The translations under genes and the position numbers were made by a program. A stretch of 64,000 bases of DNA, taken from the NCBI GenBank assembly GCA_022606135.1, contig JABYQN010000010.1:2046001-2110000 (forward strand). Reading direction: 5' to 3'. The stretch is from Fomes fomentarius. Its lineage: Eukaryota; Basidiomycota; Agaricomycetes; Polyporales; Polyporaceae. The notes beneath the pieces were generated by a model, which ran no database searches, was not told the origin of the DNA, and saw only the letters and a list, made by a program, of their open reading frames with translations. This document shows positions 34,802 to 45,950 of this stretch, piece after piece. Each line of letters begins with the position of its first letter. Position 1 is the stretch's first letter.

Positions 34802-36330
34802 ATGGCTCTCAGATACGAACTTGTGGCTCGACTGAAACGTGGACTTGTTGGCGGCGTGTCAGCAGTGGCTTTCAGTCCCGATGGAGCTTACATTGCGACT
34901 GCTGGCATGGCGGACGAGAAGGTCTATATATGGCGTATGGCTGACAAGAAGCTGCTGCACACGTACAAGGGTTCTCGAGCCCCCGTGCTCTCTATCGAAT
35001 GGCTACCAGGCGACAATCCGACTGTGCTCTGTGGGTCACAGAGCGGTTACATCTTTGAGTTGGGATTCTTGTCGGTACGTATTTAGTTTCGACAGAGCAG
35101 CGACTTTCTGAGCTTGTTGAACAGGGCATAGCTGAGCTTGGCGGTTTCGAGGCTCATTCGTACCCGATAGAATGTCTGGCGGCGAAGGGTGGGCAATTAA
35201 TCTCTGGTGGCTTACCGGAAGTCAAGGTCTGGAAACGCGATCGGCATAGTAAGTCCCATATATCCCCTCCGGATTCTCCATCATCCACCCCCACCCCCGA
35301 TGTGATGTTATAGGGAAGTGGGGAGTTCAGTTCAAGCTTCCCTCTCCACCCGTCGACTCTACAAATGCGGACAAGGAAGTCATAGTGATAGGCGTTCACT
35401 GGACGAAGACACGTGTCCACGACTCCGTCGTAGTCATCACTTATGCCCACCATGGTATTATGTACGTCCGTAGGCCTACGATCGCGCCTTATGCTCATCA
35501 TACACAGTATATACAGAAATGCCGATTGGCGACGTCTCCAGGTATATCCCATCAATGACATGTAAGCTATTTCATCCCCGCCATCTTGTTTCATTGTAGT
35601 CACGCATTCCCAGCGGCGGATCTTGCATGTCACCACAGGGGTCCGTCATAGCTCTGTCGATCATAGGTTCTGGGTTCAACCTCTACGATCTGGTCACAGG
35701 CGATTGTTTACGTTCGTTCCCTGTCGACGACGGCAGCGAATGCACGGTCCCGGTCCTGTATGCCCATGGAGGGCACGCGCTTCTGGGTGGTGGGACCGTT
35801 GGACTTGCCCGACTGTGGAACGTGCATAATGGGCGCTTGCACCAGACATTTGCCACGCAAGGTACGGAATACAATTCATGTGACATACAGTAGGTTTCTG
35901 ATTATCGTCTGCAGGGTACCCCAATGTCCGCGCCCTTTCTGTAGGTGCAACGATAACATAGATAACTTGCACTGATTCAAGCATGATAGGCTAATTACAA
36001 TCCCGAAGAGGACCTGTTCCTCCTTGCCGCTGGTGTGAGCGATCTGGAGGGAGATTCCGACATCATCATTTGGATGGCTCGTGAGTTAGACATCTAGTCA
36101 ATATTTCGGCTGTTCATGACTTACAGGTGATGATAACATTGGTAAACACCGCCCGGACGGTCTCGGTTGGTATGTCATTCAACGTTTTGCTGCGATCTCT
36201 GGTGCTCACACGTTCATAGTGCCTGGTCTATATCGGTATCTTTGTGATCGTCCCTGCTGTAGTCATCTTCTTTCAGATGCATGCTCTCGTTGTTGAGAGC
36301 TTCATCACACACATCTACAATGTAGAGTAA
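34802..36330 (+). CDS. cargo gene 3: WD40-repeat protein, possible C-terminal membrane helix
   Basis: Exons 34802-35074, 35125-35248, 35314-35461, 35508-35561, 35614-35861, 35915-35940, 35990-36080, 36127-36141 and a last one before 36330. Blades are visible as VSAVAFSPDGAYIATAGMAD with KVYIWRM, VLSIEWLPGDNPTVLCGSQS, LISGGLPEVKVWKRD, SCMSPQGSVIALSIIGSG with FNLYDLVTGDCL, LLGGGTVGLARLWNVHNG and DLEGDSDIIIWMA. The region at 36221-36330 encodes CLVYIGIFVIVPAVVIFFQM followed by HALVVESFITHIYNVE, a membrane helix with a short tail. Joining it to the last blade needs a different splice site from the one I can see. WD40 propellers are scaffolds; a nuclear-envelope link is inferred only from its neighbour. 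Confidence 0.82.
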
Positions 36331-36373
36331 TTGTTCTCCCACATATCAATGAATTGATCCTTCCCCGCAGTCA

Positions 36374-37843
36374 TCACCGTCCTCCGTCAATGAGGCGCTG
36401 TCCTCCGTGATGATGCTCCAGTGAGCCACCCCGACGTGTCAAGCTCTCCTCCTTCATCCGATAAACGCTGGCCTCGATACTCGCCAACTGCACTTCAAAC
36501 GGCACCGCGATGGCCTCCATTGCTGAGGTACTCAACCGGTCACGAAGCTCCGATACCTCCACCTCAAGGACCGTCAGAGTGTGCATGGCAGTAGCAACAT
36601 AGGCCACAGCGACATTGCGGCATTGCTGAACCTGTTTCAACGTCGTTTCGCGGTTCCTGAGATCGCGCAGTTTGTGCCTATTGCCGCCCAGGCGTGTCCA
36701 AAGCTCCCACAAGAGGTCGTCCAATGCAAGGGCATTGTCAAAAGCCTCTTGAACAGTGAGCGCATGAGCAGTGGCCAAGCGCTCTTCTAGACGATCGAGG
36801 CTGCTCGAAGTGGTCGTTGCATCCAAGATGATAGTGGAGATTGCCGCGGTGAAGGACAGCAACGACGACTCGAACGTGCGGACGAGGGCTTGACCAAGAG
36901 GCGAAGTAAGGCCTGGCTTGGCCGTAGGTTCCCGCACAGACTCGATAGCGCGCAGCGCATAAGTATTGAATGCGAGAAGACTAGGCATCATATGAGCGGG
37001 TCGACAGATGGGACATACCAAGTTGTACTCACCTATCCAATATTCCATATAGCTTAGACGTGAACACTTGAAGGTCACGCGCTGCTAGCCGTGCGTCTGA
37101 CAAGAAGCCTGTGAGGACATCTGCGAGGGCGTCCTTGCTGGAGAGGTCGCTCGACTTGACGATGATGACCAGATCGCGTGCAGCAAGCTCAGCGTGCTTA
37201 ATGTTGAGCACAAGATCGAGGCCTATGGCGGAGTTCAGGTAAAGCTCATCCAGAGCGCGATGCTGGATGGCGATGAGGGCAGGAAAATCCGCATGTGTTA
37301 GCGGAGGTGTGTGTGCAGGAGGCGTGGTGCAGAGCGGGAGCATGGAGAGGATGGGAAACTCGCAAACATTCATCGTATGTATGTCAGTTTGAGCAACATT
37401 GAGCCCGTACAAGATAGAGTAGCGCATCATCGTTGCACTTAGAGCAACGGTTAGGAGGAAGGAGATGGGCTTCTTCATCAATGCGAATGTGGTGAGAACG
37501 ACATCGCCGAGATGACGGCGGAACACCCAAGGAAGACTGCGTTCTCCTGCAATAACGTTTCCACATTAGCACTGAAGGTATAATACATCGATATTACTTA
37601 CCTTCCCTGCCGGCTGGGCATTCATTGCGAGTGAGGTCATGGCGAGAAGTGTGGATGAGAGATGATCGTAGCTCCTTGATATGTGGTCCCCTGCAGCAAG
37701 GTGCTTTGACACCTGGTAAGTATTCACATGAACAATAGCTGATTTGAAAGCGCAAAAGGTCCCTTAGTGTGAACAAAATGTCGCGAAACGAGCTTGGATT
37801 GAGAGGGAACAGTACGAGGTACAGGACAGGCGGTAACAGGCAT
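36374..37843 (-). CDS. cargo gene 4: helical membrane protein
   Basis: Exons 37843-37728, 37690-37602, 37546-37033 and 36980-36374 give 441 aa. The first intron is only 37 nt, so the start is tentative. After GERSLPWVFRRHLGDVVL comes one hydrophobic segment, PISFLLTVALSATMMRYSIL. Then about 330 residues are mostly amphipathic helix, such as ALDELYLNSAIGLDLVLNIK, LSSKDALADVLTGFLSDARL, LLAFNTYALRAIESV, DRLEERLATAHALTVQEAFD and LEVEVSELRDRL. This is the layout of a one-pass membrane protein with a long helical domain. No named family is recognised. The helical region could be luminal or cytosolic. Confidence 0.75.
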
Positions 37844-37880
37844 ACTAAATGATGCACAAACAGATTACACTGAGTTTTGT

Positions 37881-38861
37881 TTACTCGTCTTGCGGAGAAT
37901 CGGAAGCACTGCCCGACGAGCTTGGAGGATTATAGACGCTAAGCTCGCCGTCTAGTCATGATTTCAGCGACTGCCCTTTAGAGTCATGATGTGCTCTTAC
38001 CTTCATCCCGAACAGAGGTCCCAGTTTGCACGGCAATGGATGCAAGATGTATCGGTGCTCGCTCTTCGTTGAGGGAGGGAGTAGAAGTGATGCGACTGTA
38101 GGTATACTGTATGGCGAACAGCTCGGCAAGACGTTGAGACAAAAGTGCTTGGCGGCGGTCAATCTCGGTCTTCGCATTCACGACCAAGCGTGCAAACTCT
38201 GAGTAGTCAAGGAGTTGCTGAAAGCGCAGCGCGTAGTGACCACGACGTGTGCTGTCAGGAGCTTGACTGCACGAGAACAGCGTGATAGAAACGACGCCCT
38301 CTGCCTGATAGGATGTTAAGCTATCAATGCGCTGCGGGAGGCCGAATGCTAACACATACCTCGTCCAGAGCATACCAGAAGTGCTCATCGATGATAGCGG
38401 ATAGACCGGGTATCGTGCGGGAGATGGGCCAATGTAACGTGCAACTACTCCGACTGTTCCAGGATTGTATATATGAATATATACATAGCTTGAATACGTA
38501 GGAAAATTGTACTCACGAGTGTCTGCGCTCAGTTCGGCGAGAACAACGCGTGTGCTGAGCCAGCGTAGCCGGCCAGCTTCGTCAGGTGTAGCGATCTCAG
38601 CTGCATCAGTCGCGTACAAGATGTGGGTGTCGACTCCGAGCTATGGCTATGTATGGAGAAGTCAGCGCAAGCACTCCTAGGGACTCACGACGCTATCTTA
38701 CGAGGACATGGTGGACTGAATTCAAGGAGAGAGATGACTGTGCGGAGGCTTTCATAGTCAGTTGGCACAAAAGAGAAGGTTATGTACCCCGCGATTGAAG
38801 AGAAGCATAACGTACCAGCATTCGCCCGGTGTTTTCCGAAGGCGCTGAGGAAATTTCCATT
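37881..38861 (-). CDS. cargo gene 5: unknown protein with helical segment
   Basis: The likely start is MEISSAPSENTGRML (38861). Later exons read LGVDTHILYATDAAEIATPD, RLRWLSTRVVLAELSADT, VVARYIGPSPARYPVYPL, GVVSITLFSCSQAPDSTRRG and the helical YALRFQQLLDYSEFARLVVN with AKTEIDRRQALLSQRLAELF. The last exon, 37951-37881, is joined after 38001 and ends ASDSPQDE. Exon 2 is unresolved. It lies in tandem with cargo gene 4, with 38 bp between this stop codon and the next start, so the two may be co-expressed. The function is unknown. Confidence 0.62.
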
Positions 38862-38935
38862 TTGAGAGCAACGTGACTCACTGACTGTAGCGACATACAA
38901 CTTCAACTTGCCTCTGCTCAATCGTCCGCGACATG

Positions 38936-39062
38936 CTAGAGCACGCCGTCCCGCAACGCAATTCATCACACCGCCTCACACCACACTTCACCACGCCGTC
39001 CCGCGACGCACTTCACCACGCTGTCCCGCGACGCACTTCACCACGCCGCGCTCCGCACCACG
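38936..39062 (+). repeat. minisatellite of ~20-bp cttcaccacgccgtcccgcg units
   Basis: About five imperfect copies. The reverse complement contains GCGGGACGGCGTGGTGAAG, again a GTG/CGG-rich core like the other arrays of the element. It sits in the divergent spacer of cargo genes 5 and 6. Confidence 0.8.
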
Positions 39063-39219
39063 CCAGGGACAAAGCAGCGAAAGAAAGCCATGAGGCACAG
39101 GTCACCACTGTAAAGGCATCCTTTGTGTCGCCCAGGATAAGAAGCTTCCCAGTCCCTTCTCCTCGTCGCTCAATCCTCTCAAGTCCCCACCAATCGTCCA
39201 CTCGTCGCACTCGTCAGAA

Positions 39220-39963
39220 ATGCCGTTAGTCCGCCTACGTACACCCAAACTGGAGACGGCACTGACATTGTTTTGCAGCATTCCGTCCGTCCTCGTCTCC
39301 AATTTTAAGGTCTCCGTCCTGGATGATCGCGAGATGGTAGGTATTGAGAATGCTGAGAAGTTAGCCTGGACGGCTAGTCAGGTTGCTCTGGTTGAGGTTA
39401 CGTCGGCCTTTGTGAGTCTATGCTCGTGTCTCTGGACGTCTTCATTAACGTCAAGTCTAGACGGCCTCATCATCTGCGAAGGGCTACGGAACGGCAACTG
39501 GCATTACCGTCTCGCCAGCAGCCGGGACACTTTCCAGCCGCTGATCGCGAAGACGCTCAACTCATCTTTTACCTTGGACCATTCCAGGTGAGTCTTTGTT
39601 TTTCACAGCTCGTTCGGCCCAGTCAAATCAAGTACGCTCTTCAGACCCAGACCACCGTGTCAATCACCGAGACGGGACCGGACGGGGAGCCCTCCGCATG
39701 TTCCACATTCGATTCCGCTCGTTCGATGAGTTCGTCGAATTCACTTCGGCTTGGTGGATTGCGAGCGGTGCATCGCGCAACTTCTGCAAAGGACTCGATG
39801 CTGCTTTCAAGGAAGTCATGGACTCCTTCCCGATTGAGGGCAACCAGGACCAGGTCGTCGATGGTGAGTTCATCGCGTAACATATATTCGGATGTCGATG
39901 TCGCACTGACACACCGGCTCAGAGATGACAACTCTCCCCGCCGCTGGCCAGGATGGCCTCTAA
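39220..39963 (+). CDS. cargo gene 6: unknown soluble protein
   Basis: The start MPLVRLRTPKLETALTLFCS opens a frame continuing VSNFKVSVLDDREMVGIENA and WTASQVALVEVTSAF. After at least two introns, a last region reads LRMFHIRFRSFDEFVEFTSA, WWIASGASRNFCKGLDAAFK and EVMDSFPIEGNQDQVVD. A final splice (donor after 39863) adds EMTTLPAAGQDGL. The middle exon borders could not be fixed: two frames (one with AQLIFYLGPFQ) compete. No domain is recognised. Composition and the conserved-looking aromatic blocks support a real protein. Confidence 0.55.
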
Positions 39964-40363
39964 GGTTTCAATACAGGCCTCGGACGCTCGCTGGTGTGAC
40001 AGGGAAGTATCGTCACGCACAGAATCGCTGCTTGTGTACTTGTATCTCGTATTGTATCGTGTAATTGACTGTATGTTGGAGAACAAGAAGAGACGTTGCG
40101 TGTCGCAATGTGCTTCCCGTCACATGTGGATGGCGACGTATACCGATAGGCAATCTCGCCCTCGTTTCTGTCGCAAAGGGCGATGTGTCTCTTTTTCCGT
40201 CTACGAGCTTTCGCCTTGCCCTTTCGTCAGTGCCACAAACTCTCAGTGGTGTCGTCCATCACCCTTTGAACTGTCGTCTACTGATGCATTTACAAGGTCT
40301 TTGTCTACTCAAGCTTATTAACCCACGGCGTTCAGTGGGCTCTTCCCATCCACCCTCTCCCCA

Positions 40364-41442
40364 ATGCCTATCACGGTAGACATAGCGACCCTTGTCGCAT
40401 TCTTCTCTATCACCGGCGTATTCTTGTTGTATGCACGAGTATTGCGGCGGGAGTACCTCGAGGACGTCCGACGTGCAGGTCACAACCGTCCCCTCGAGCA
40501 TGTACCCTCCACACCTGCCAATCGCTCTCGCTCTCTTCCCACTATCGACTCCGAGGAATGGGAGGAAGCGGGGGTGGTTGACGAAGCCTTGTCTAAGTAC
40601 GTCTGTCTGAATGTTCGCCTAATGCCAGATACACTTACCCGATGTATTTTCAGCAATCACGGCGCCCCCTGCTCCTCAATGCCCTGCTGGTTCTCGGGCC
40701 CGTCGTCAGGTAGTTCTGCAGGCATCGAGAGTGCTTCTTCAGCCCAAAATGCGTCAGCCTCAGCCTCTGGTCGCGCGTGCATCAGGTGTTCGGCCGACCA
40801 AGTCACTCCTACAGCTACCCCTGCCACTTTGCACTCCCGCTCGCTCCAGTCCGTCTTTACGTGCCCGTTCGACTACACTGTCGACCCCTCTATACAGAAT
40901 CCGTCTACCAACCGTGGACGAGGACACCGAGGACGATACGACAACGACACCGAGGAGACACCGAGGACGGGAAGAAGCGCTTGCGACGCCGCAGCCAGCT
41001 CGCAAACGACGTCTGCCTCTGTAGACGAGGAGACTGTTCCGGCTTAGACAACGAGGAGTGTGTCCCCGATGTAGCAAGCTCCTCACGCGTCCAGCGAAGG
41101 CTCGTGCCCGTCCCTATCCGGAGCGTCGTCCTCACATTTGCAGTCAACTCCACCCCGTCCTTGCGCTCCACCCGGTCCGCAGCGGTGGGCGAAGGCAACG
41201 ACGTAAGTTGTGTTTAATCTGTAAACTCATCAACGTACTCATGCATCACACAGTTCAACGGCTCCTTGATCAAGCGCAACGTCAGTACGCGCGCAAGCCC
41301 GGGACCGAAGGACAAGCGCGGCGGGTCATGTCATCGAGACCGTCTGGTTCGGCGGCGAAGGGCCGAGGCACATCCTCGAGCCCCACCGACTCGACTCTTG
41401 AGGGCACACCCAGCCTTGGCAGCGTGTACCGTCACACCGTGA
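40364..41442 (+). CDS. cargo gene 7: membrane-anchored basic protein
   Basis: The N-terminus MPITVDIATLVAFFSITGVF followed by LLYARVLRREYLEDV is one membrane helix with positive charges after it. A linker RSRSLPTIDSEEWEEAGVVD follows, then, after an intron, a long region rich in Arg, Ser and Pro (LYRIRLPTVDEDTEDDTTTT, PRRHRGREEALATPQPARKR). Further exons to about 41442 are likely but not resolved. There is no known domain. A short anchor plus a basic tail could suit a nuclear-membrane or chromatin-tethering protein, which is inference only. Confidence 0.5.
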
Positions 41443-42165
41443 AGCGCATCTGCGCTGCCTACTACAGCTTTGGCTTCGCGCCCGCCGCATCGATGGAGTT
41501 CACATTGGACAGCGTCGAACCTGGTCACAGGCGCGGTGACGGACTTCGGTTGGCCCTCACGCGAAGAACAAAACTCCACCTGGGTCTCAGACTCCAGGTT
41601 CATGGCGATATGCCGCGAAGAGAGGAAGATCGGCATCCGTGCGTAGCGGGGTGCTGTACTGAGGAGGAGGGAAGGAGGAGAACTCTGTCCCTACGCATGA
41701 TGGTGCATCTAACAAGACTGCAGTCGCGTTGGTCTGCTGCTTTTGTGACTCTGTTATATATGTCTCGTTCCGCTCATTGATTCCGAACCATGCTCTGTAT
41801 ACTATTAGCTGCTAATATCGAGGTTATTGGTCCTATGTTTGATTGCGTGATTCGAAGGATGGGGAGCGGCACGCGTACGGTGCAGCGAGGTGCGGTGTGC
41901 TGCGTTTTTGCGCGCTTGTAGTACTTGAGTCTCGACGTTGACTTGCCATCTCGCTCGCTTGCCCAGGACGACGCACTCGAATTGTGAGGAACCATGACAT
42001 GCGTCATACCCGACGAGCACCACCTTTGTGCCACGATGTATGATCCACGCCGCTTCCAGACGTTCTCGACAAAGGCTTGCGAAAAGACCTTGGTAAGTTG
42101 AAAACGCTATATATCGTGGTAGCAAGGCTCTAGAGAATCCAACTGCAACTATACTCTCCTTTGCC
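41443..42165. other. element interior without clear gene
   Basis: 723 bp. Competing frames at 41443-41700 may be 3' sequence of cargo gene 7. From 41800 on nothing is protein-like. Confidence 0.35.
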
Positions 42166-42898
42166 ATGGTCCTCGCCACTTTTCCTCGCACTCACCGGCT
42201 ATTGTCCTTGCCTTGCCTCCATACGTTCGTGCCTTTCGCGCCACTTGGCAGGAGGCTATGGTCGACTTCCGAATTGGACTCCGGGTGCCGCCGACGCCAT
42301 TCGTGCCCATCGAGAAGCGCAGGAGAGAGCTCGCGCTGCTCAAGGGCGCAACGCAATAATGCACGCGACGATCGCATACATAACTCCAATGCAGGCCATC
42401 AGGGTTCGCGTCCCAACTCTCGGGCTGGGGCTGAGATTGTTAGGTGCGTTGCTATACAGCTAATACTTCGAACAACGTATCTGACCCACTGCAACAGCTA
42501 TGCCTCCACTCAGAAGGTGACCAGCACATCGGCAGTTTGATCGTCCGCCCCGCGGAATCCTTGCAAGAGTGGTACCGTGGTCTCCCTCGCCGCACTATGC
42601 CCTCGCTGCTCGAGAGGCCCTCAGAACGCCGTCGCTCTTCTTCACGCCTTCCTGCAGTGCCGGTCGCTCCCCCTCCCCGTACGTCGCTGGTCGCGCCGAC
42701 GTCAGGGGTGCACCTCCGCCGTCCGCCTGTCTTCGCTCCACAGGCAGCGCTGAACAGTGAACCAGTATGTAAACTCGACTCTATCACTAAGAGTTTTACT
42801 GACTTCGCGTTATGTCTAGATCCCTCGGTACACCAGGCGCCACGGCAATGTGTCACGACATACTTCCGCAGCTACGGCAACGCTGTCATAACTCAGCC
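42166..42898 (+). CDS. cargo gene 8: Arg/Ser/Pro-rich protein, poorly resolved
   Basis: A candidate start is MVLATFPRTHRLLSLPCLHT (42166). A later exon reads LIVRPAESLQEWYRGLPRRT, PSERRRSSSRLPAVPVAPPP and VFAPQAALNSEP, then splices to IPRYTRRHGNVSRHTSAATA and a stop near 42898. Composition is low-complexity and strongly basic. No domain is recognised. The first junction does not keep frame with the sites I can see, so the model is tentative. Confidence 0.4.
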
Positions 42899-43544
42899 GT
42901 ACCCGGTGGTCGATTCCGTCCTGGAGACGTCTACCAGCATATGACGACCCCGCAGCTTAGCCTCATGTGGCTCCGTGTCAATGACGGCCAAGGGCAGCCT
43001 ATCTGGCAGCCTGTGCCGGCAGGTTACCAACGGGTGATGGGCGCAGGCTGATGCTTACATTGAGCCGGAGGGAGCCTATCTGGGTCACCAGAGCTACTAC
43101 GAGCGATCCACCTCCTTCGCCTAGATCTCTATTATCAGTCGCGGTTTCTAATTGTCCTGTCCGTTCTCACTCCGTTCTCAGTTCAGTCAACGCCACCCTC
43201 GTCTGCCTAGATCCTCGTCGCAATCGCTGGTTTCCTCTCGTCCCTGTCTGTTCTCACTCAGCTCTCATTCCATCCAACGTCGCTCCTTCGTCGCAATTGA
43301 CGGTTCCTCCTCCTTCCCGTCCGTTCTCACTCTTTAAACTGCATCACTTGAACATGCACACACACTCCTTCTCACTCAGCTTACCTTGCCCCTGAACGTG
43401 CACTCACACTCCTTCATGCATCGTGTATCTACGTTTTGTACTATATTAGTCCAATCAAAATGAGGTTATGTATTAATATCAGCCCGTACGGGCAAGCATG
43501 GTCGTGTTTATCCTGTGAGAGAACGCGGATGGCGAGCGTCGGGG

Positions 43545-43615
43545 TGGCGGGGTGCGGCGCGGTGCGGTGCGGTGCGACGGGGTGCGGCATGGTGCGGCGC
43601 GGTGCGGCTTGGTGT
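43545..43615 (+). repeat. short gtgcggcgcg minisatellite
   Basis: Around seven tandem copies of GGTGCGGC/GGTGCGGT-type 10-mers. It has the same core as the arrays at 29.3 and 51.2-51.7 kb. The flanking 43060-43540 has no supported gene. Confidence 0.85.
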
Positions 43616-43676
43616 ATGCGGGCGCTTATGCACCTATCGCTTATTGTCAAGAGCTTGCGCAACTTCAGACCACACC

Positions 43677-43925
43677 ATGTTGGCGTGCTTCTCCCTTCGA
43701 CCTACTGCTCACTATGTCTTCTCGCTCGCAGTATATGCTGCGCTTCTCTTGCTAGCTTCGCTGGTCGGAGTCTCAGTCTGCTATATTGCTGTTCACCTGC
43801 TTTCCCCCACCCTCAGCCTGGATCCCGACAGACGGGCCTTGCCTTCTCTGCCAGCACTACTCTGCGGGCCCACGGCACCACTAACCTGGAGTTCTCTGTG
43901 CCTTACCCGTCTGCCTTCACCATGA
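43677..43925 (+). CDS. cargo gene 9: small membrane protein
   Basis: An 82-codon frame begins MLACFSLRPTAHYVFSLAVY and continues AALLLLASLVGVSVCYIAVH, one strong membrane helix, then a Pro/Leu-rich tail (SLDPDRRALPSLPALLCG). It may be the first exon of a longer gene reaching 44280 or beyond, since MASENPWNFKEESIEPTLEA lies just downstream in another frame. Confidence 0.5.
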   Translation: MLACFSLRPTAHYVFSLAVYAALLLLASLVGVSVCYIAVHLLSPTLSLDPDRRALPSLPALLCGPTAPLTWSSLCLTRLPSP

Positions 43926-43938
43926 AATTCAACCTGCT

Positions 43939-44880
43939 ATGATGCGTGTGTTCACGCCACCAGTCGCAGGTAAGCAAGCCTTCCGCTGTGTGCCACTCAG
44001 CTCCACAGTGTCCGAATCCACTCCTGATGTAATCGCTACTATGGCTAGTGAAAACCCGTGGAATTTCAAGGAAGAGTCAATTGAGCCGACTCTGGAGGCG
44101 AATGCGCTTGTAGCCCCTGGCCACCGACGTCGTCTGCCCAAGCAGCCGCGCCATCAGCTCTTGATATCGCCATACAAGCCTCCGAAGCTTGAGGCTGAGG
44201 TCAATTCTGGTGGCTGCCCAGCTCAACCCCGCTGGTCCGTATGGAGTCCGAAGCATCGACCAGTCGCGCGGTTCCGGTGAATTCAGGATTGGACTCAGTC
44301 GGGGAGCTGTATGCTACTGCTGGACCATCTCGTACATCTCCAGCGCGACGGACAATCTGAGCATCCAGGCCAGCAATGATACGAGTTCCGATTACTCGGC
44401 CCCTGCCCTCGCTGGGAGTTCAGCGCCACAGGCTATCTTGTCACCGGCGAGCTCGATCAACCTTGTACGTGCTTATGTGTCCTCGCAGAATGCTAAATTT
44501 ATGACATATTGTTCATCTCCTTAAGATCGTCGTGAGACAGCGGTCAGTACGCTACGACAACGATGATCCCTCGATGAAATCGTCACATACTGGTTCGAGA
44601 TCGAGGTGAGCAGCCCATCGAGGCTCCCCGGATATATCGAGCCAAGGCGATCTACAGCCCGGCGACCTGTTCTACTATCGAACATCGTCAACGGGAAGAG
44701 GTCACAATATGGATCTGGATCGCAGACGAAATCATGATGGAACACATATGGAAGCCCGTCAAAATAGGATATCAACGTACTGATGGTAGGCGCCTCACGC
44801 TGACAGAGAAGAGGAAGAATCCGTCGTGGATTGGGGAGAAGTGGTTTGTTCGACGGGGTTTGACGAGTACGTCTGTCATG
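43939..44880 (+). CDS. cargo region 10: exons of an unresolved gene
   Basis: Two blocks look coding. At 44041-44280 a frame reads MASENPWNFKEESIEPTLEA and GHRRRLPKQPRHQLLISPYK. At 44640-44868 another reads EEVTIWIWIADEIMMEHIWK, PVKIGYQRTDGRRLTLTEKR and PSWIGEKWFVRRGLT before a GT donor. I could not join them with consistent phase and do not recognise a domain. They may belong with cargo gene 9. Confidence 0.35.
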
Positions 44881-44999
44881 TTTTAACTCCGGTACAACAT
44901 TGGACTCATACTTGGACAGATCGTCTGTGAGCAGAGTCATCTGTCAGGTGGTACGCGTTCATTCAATCACATTACTGCATTACATGTACATCAATTGCT

Positions 45000-45950
45000 A
45001 TGCGCTTAATCGATCTTTCATCGAAGAAGACTTTGACCTTCCTCGTTCCACACCAAAACCTTTGTCGGTCGTGGCTAGACAGGGTCCGGCGCGTGGATCA
45101 GCGTCTGAGTAATTCCCTACCACCACGACCGTCGACCCGTCAACTACCACTGCCACGCATCACCCCGCCTCCAGAAGTAGTCGCATTGTCCGAAAGATCG
45201 CTGCTTCCATGACGCACGAGAATCGGCAGTATGTGTCAAACCCACCCTCTGAAGTTGTAACTGCACGTACCATAATCGAGGACGCGCGGGTTCCCGCACC
45301 TCCATCAAGAGACCTCCCAATGACAGTACCTATGAACTGATCTAGGTTACTATACGCTAACCGGAGACGTCAGCGACAACATACGCGTTGCAAACGATGA
45401 CCTGAGCCACTGGGAGGAGCGTTACACCGAGGCTCTTCGGGAATTGCAGAGTTCTGACTCGTGTAATGCTGCACTGTTGACCGCTGTCCTGACCATCAGA
45501 AGATCGCAGGTAAGTCTTAACTTAACATATGTATGACCTGCTGAGATACGCAGTAGAAATCCGTAGAAGCTCGAATGCTCTCCTATGAGGCCATGCTCCA
45601 GGCATCGCAGAATGAGGCAGAGAAAGCCGTGGGTCCAGCAAAGACGGCTTTTCGCCAGGCTCAAGGTGAGTGCAGACTTTACGCCAACGCATCACAGGCT
45701 GAAGGGTGTCCAGTCTCTCTGAAGAAACAAGGTGAAAGCCTCGATAATTTCGTGCTCACTGCATCAATCAGGTCAACGACCTTCAGACCCGGGTTCTTGC
45801 TCTGGAGCTGGAGAACAAGGTTTTGAAAGCGAAGATGGAGAGCTACAAGAAAGAACACGCCGAAGTCAACGGCGTCTTGACGTCGATCCAGACCTGGGCG
45901 GCTCAAGCCGACCAATCTATCGAGCACTTGAGCGATGACAGTTATACATG
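45000..45950 (+). CDS. cargo gene 11: coiled-coil protein
   Basis: Exons include KSVEARMLSYEAMLQASQNE with AEKAVGPAKTAFRQAQ (about 45559-45666) and DLQTRVLALELENKVLKAKM with ESYKKEHAEVNGVLTSIQTW (about 45772-45950). The second has regular hydrophobic heptads and is a confident coiled coil. The frame ends in a stop near 45950. A new frame, MMGQLRQLDAHLEDQLLALP, begins 4 bp further, so either the gene ends or a one-base indel separates them. An upstream exon near 45000 (MRLIDLSSKKTLTFLVPHQN) may be the start. Confidence 0.5.
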
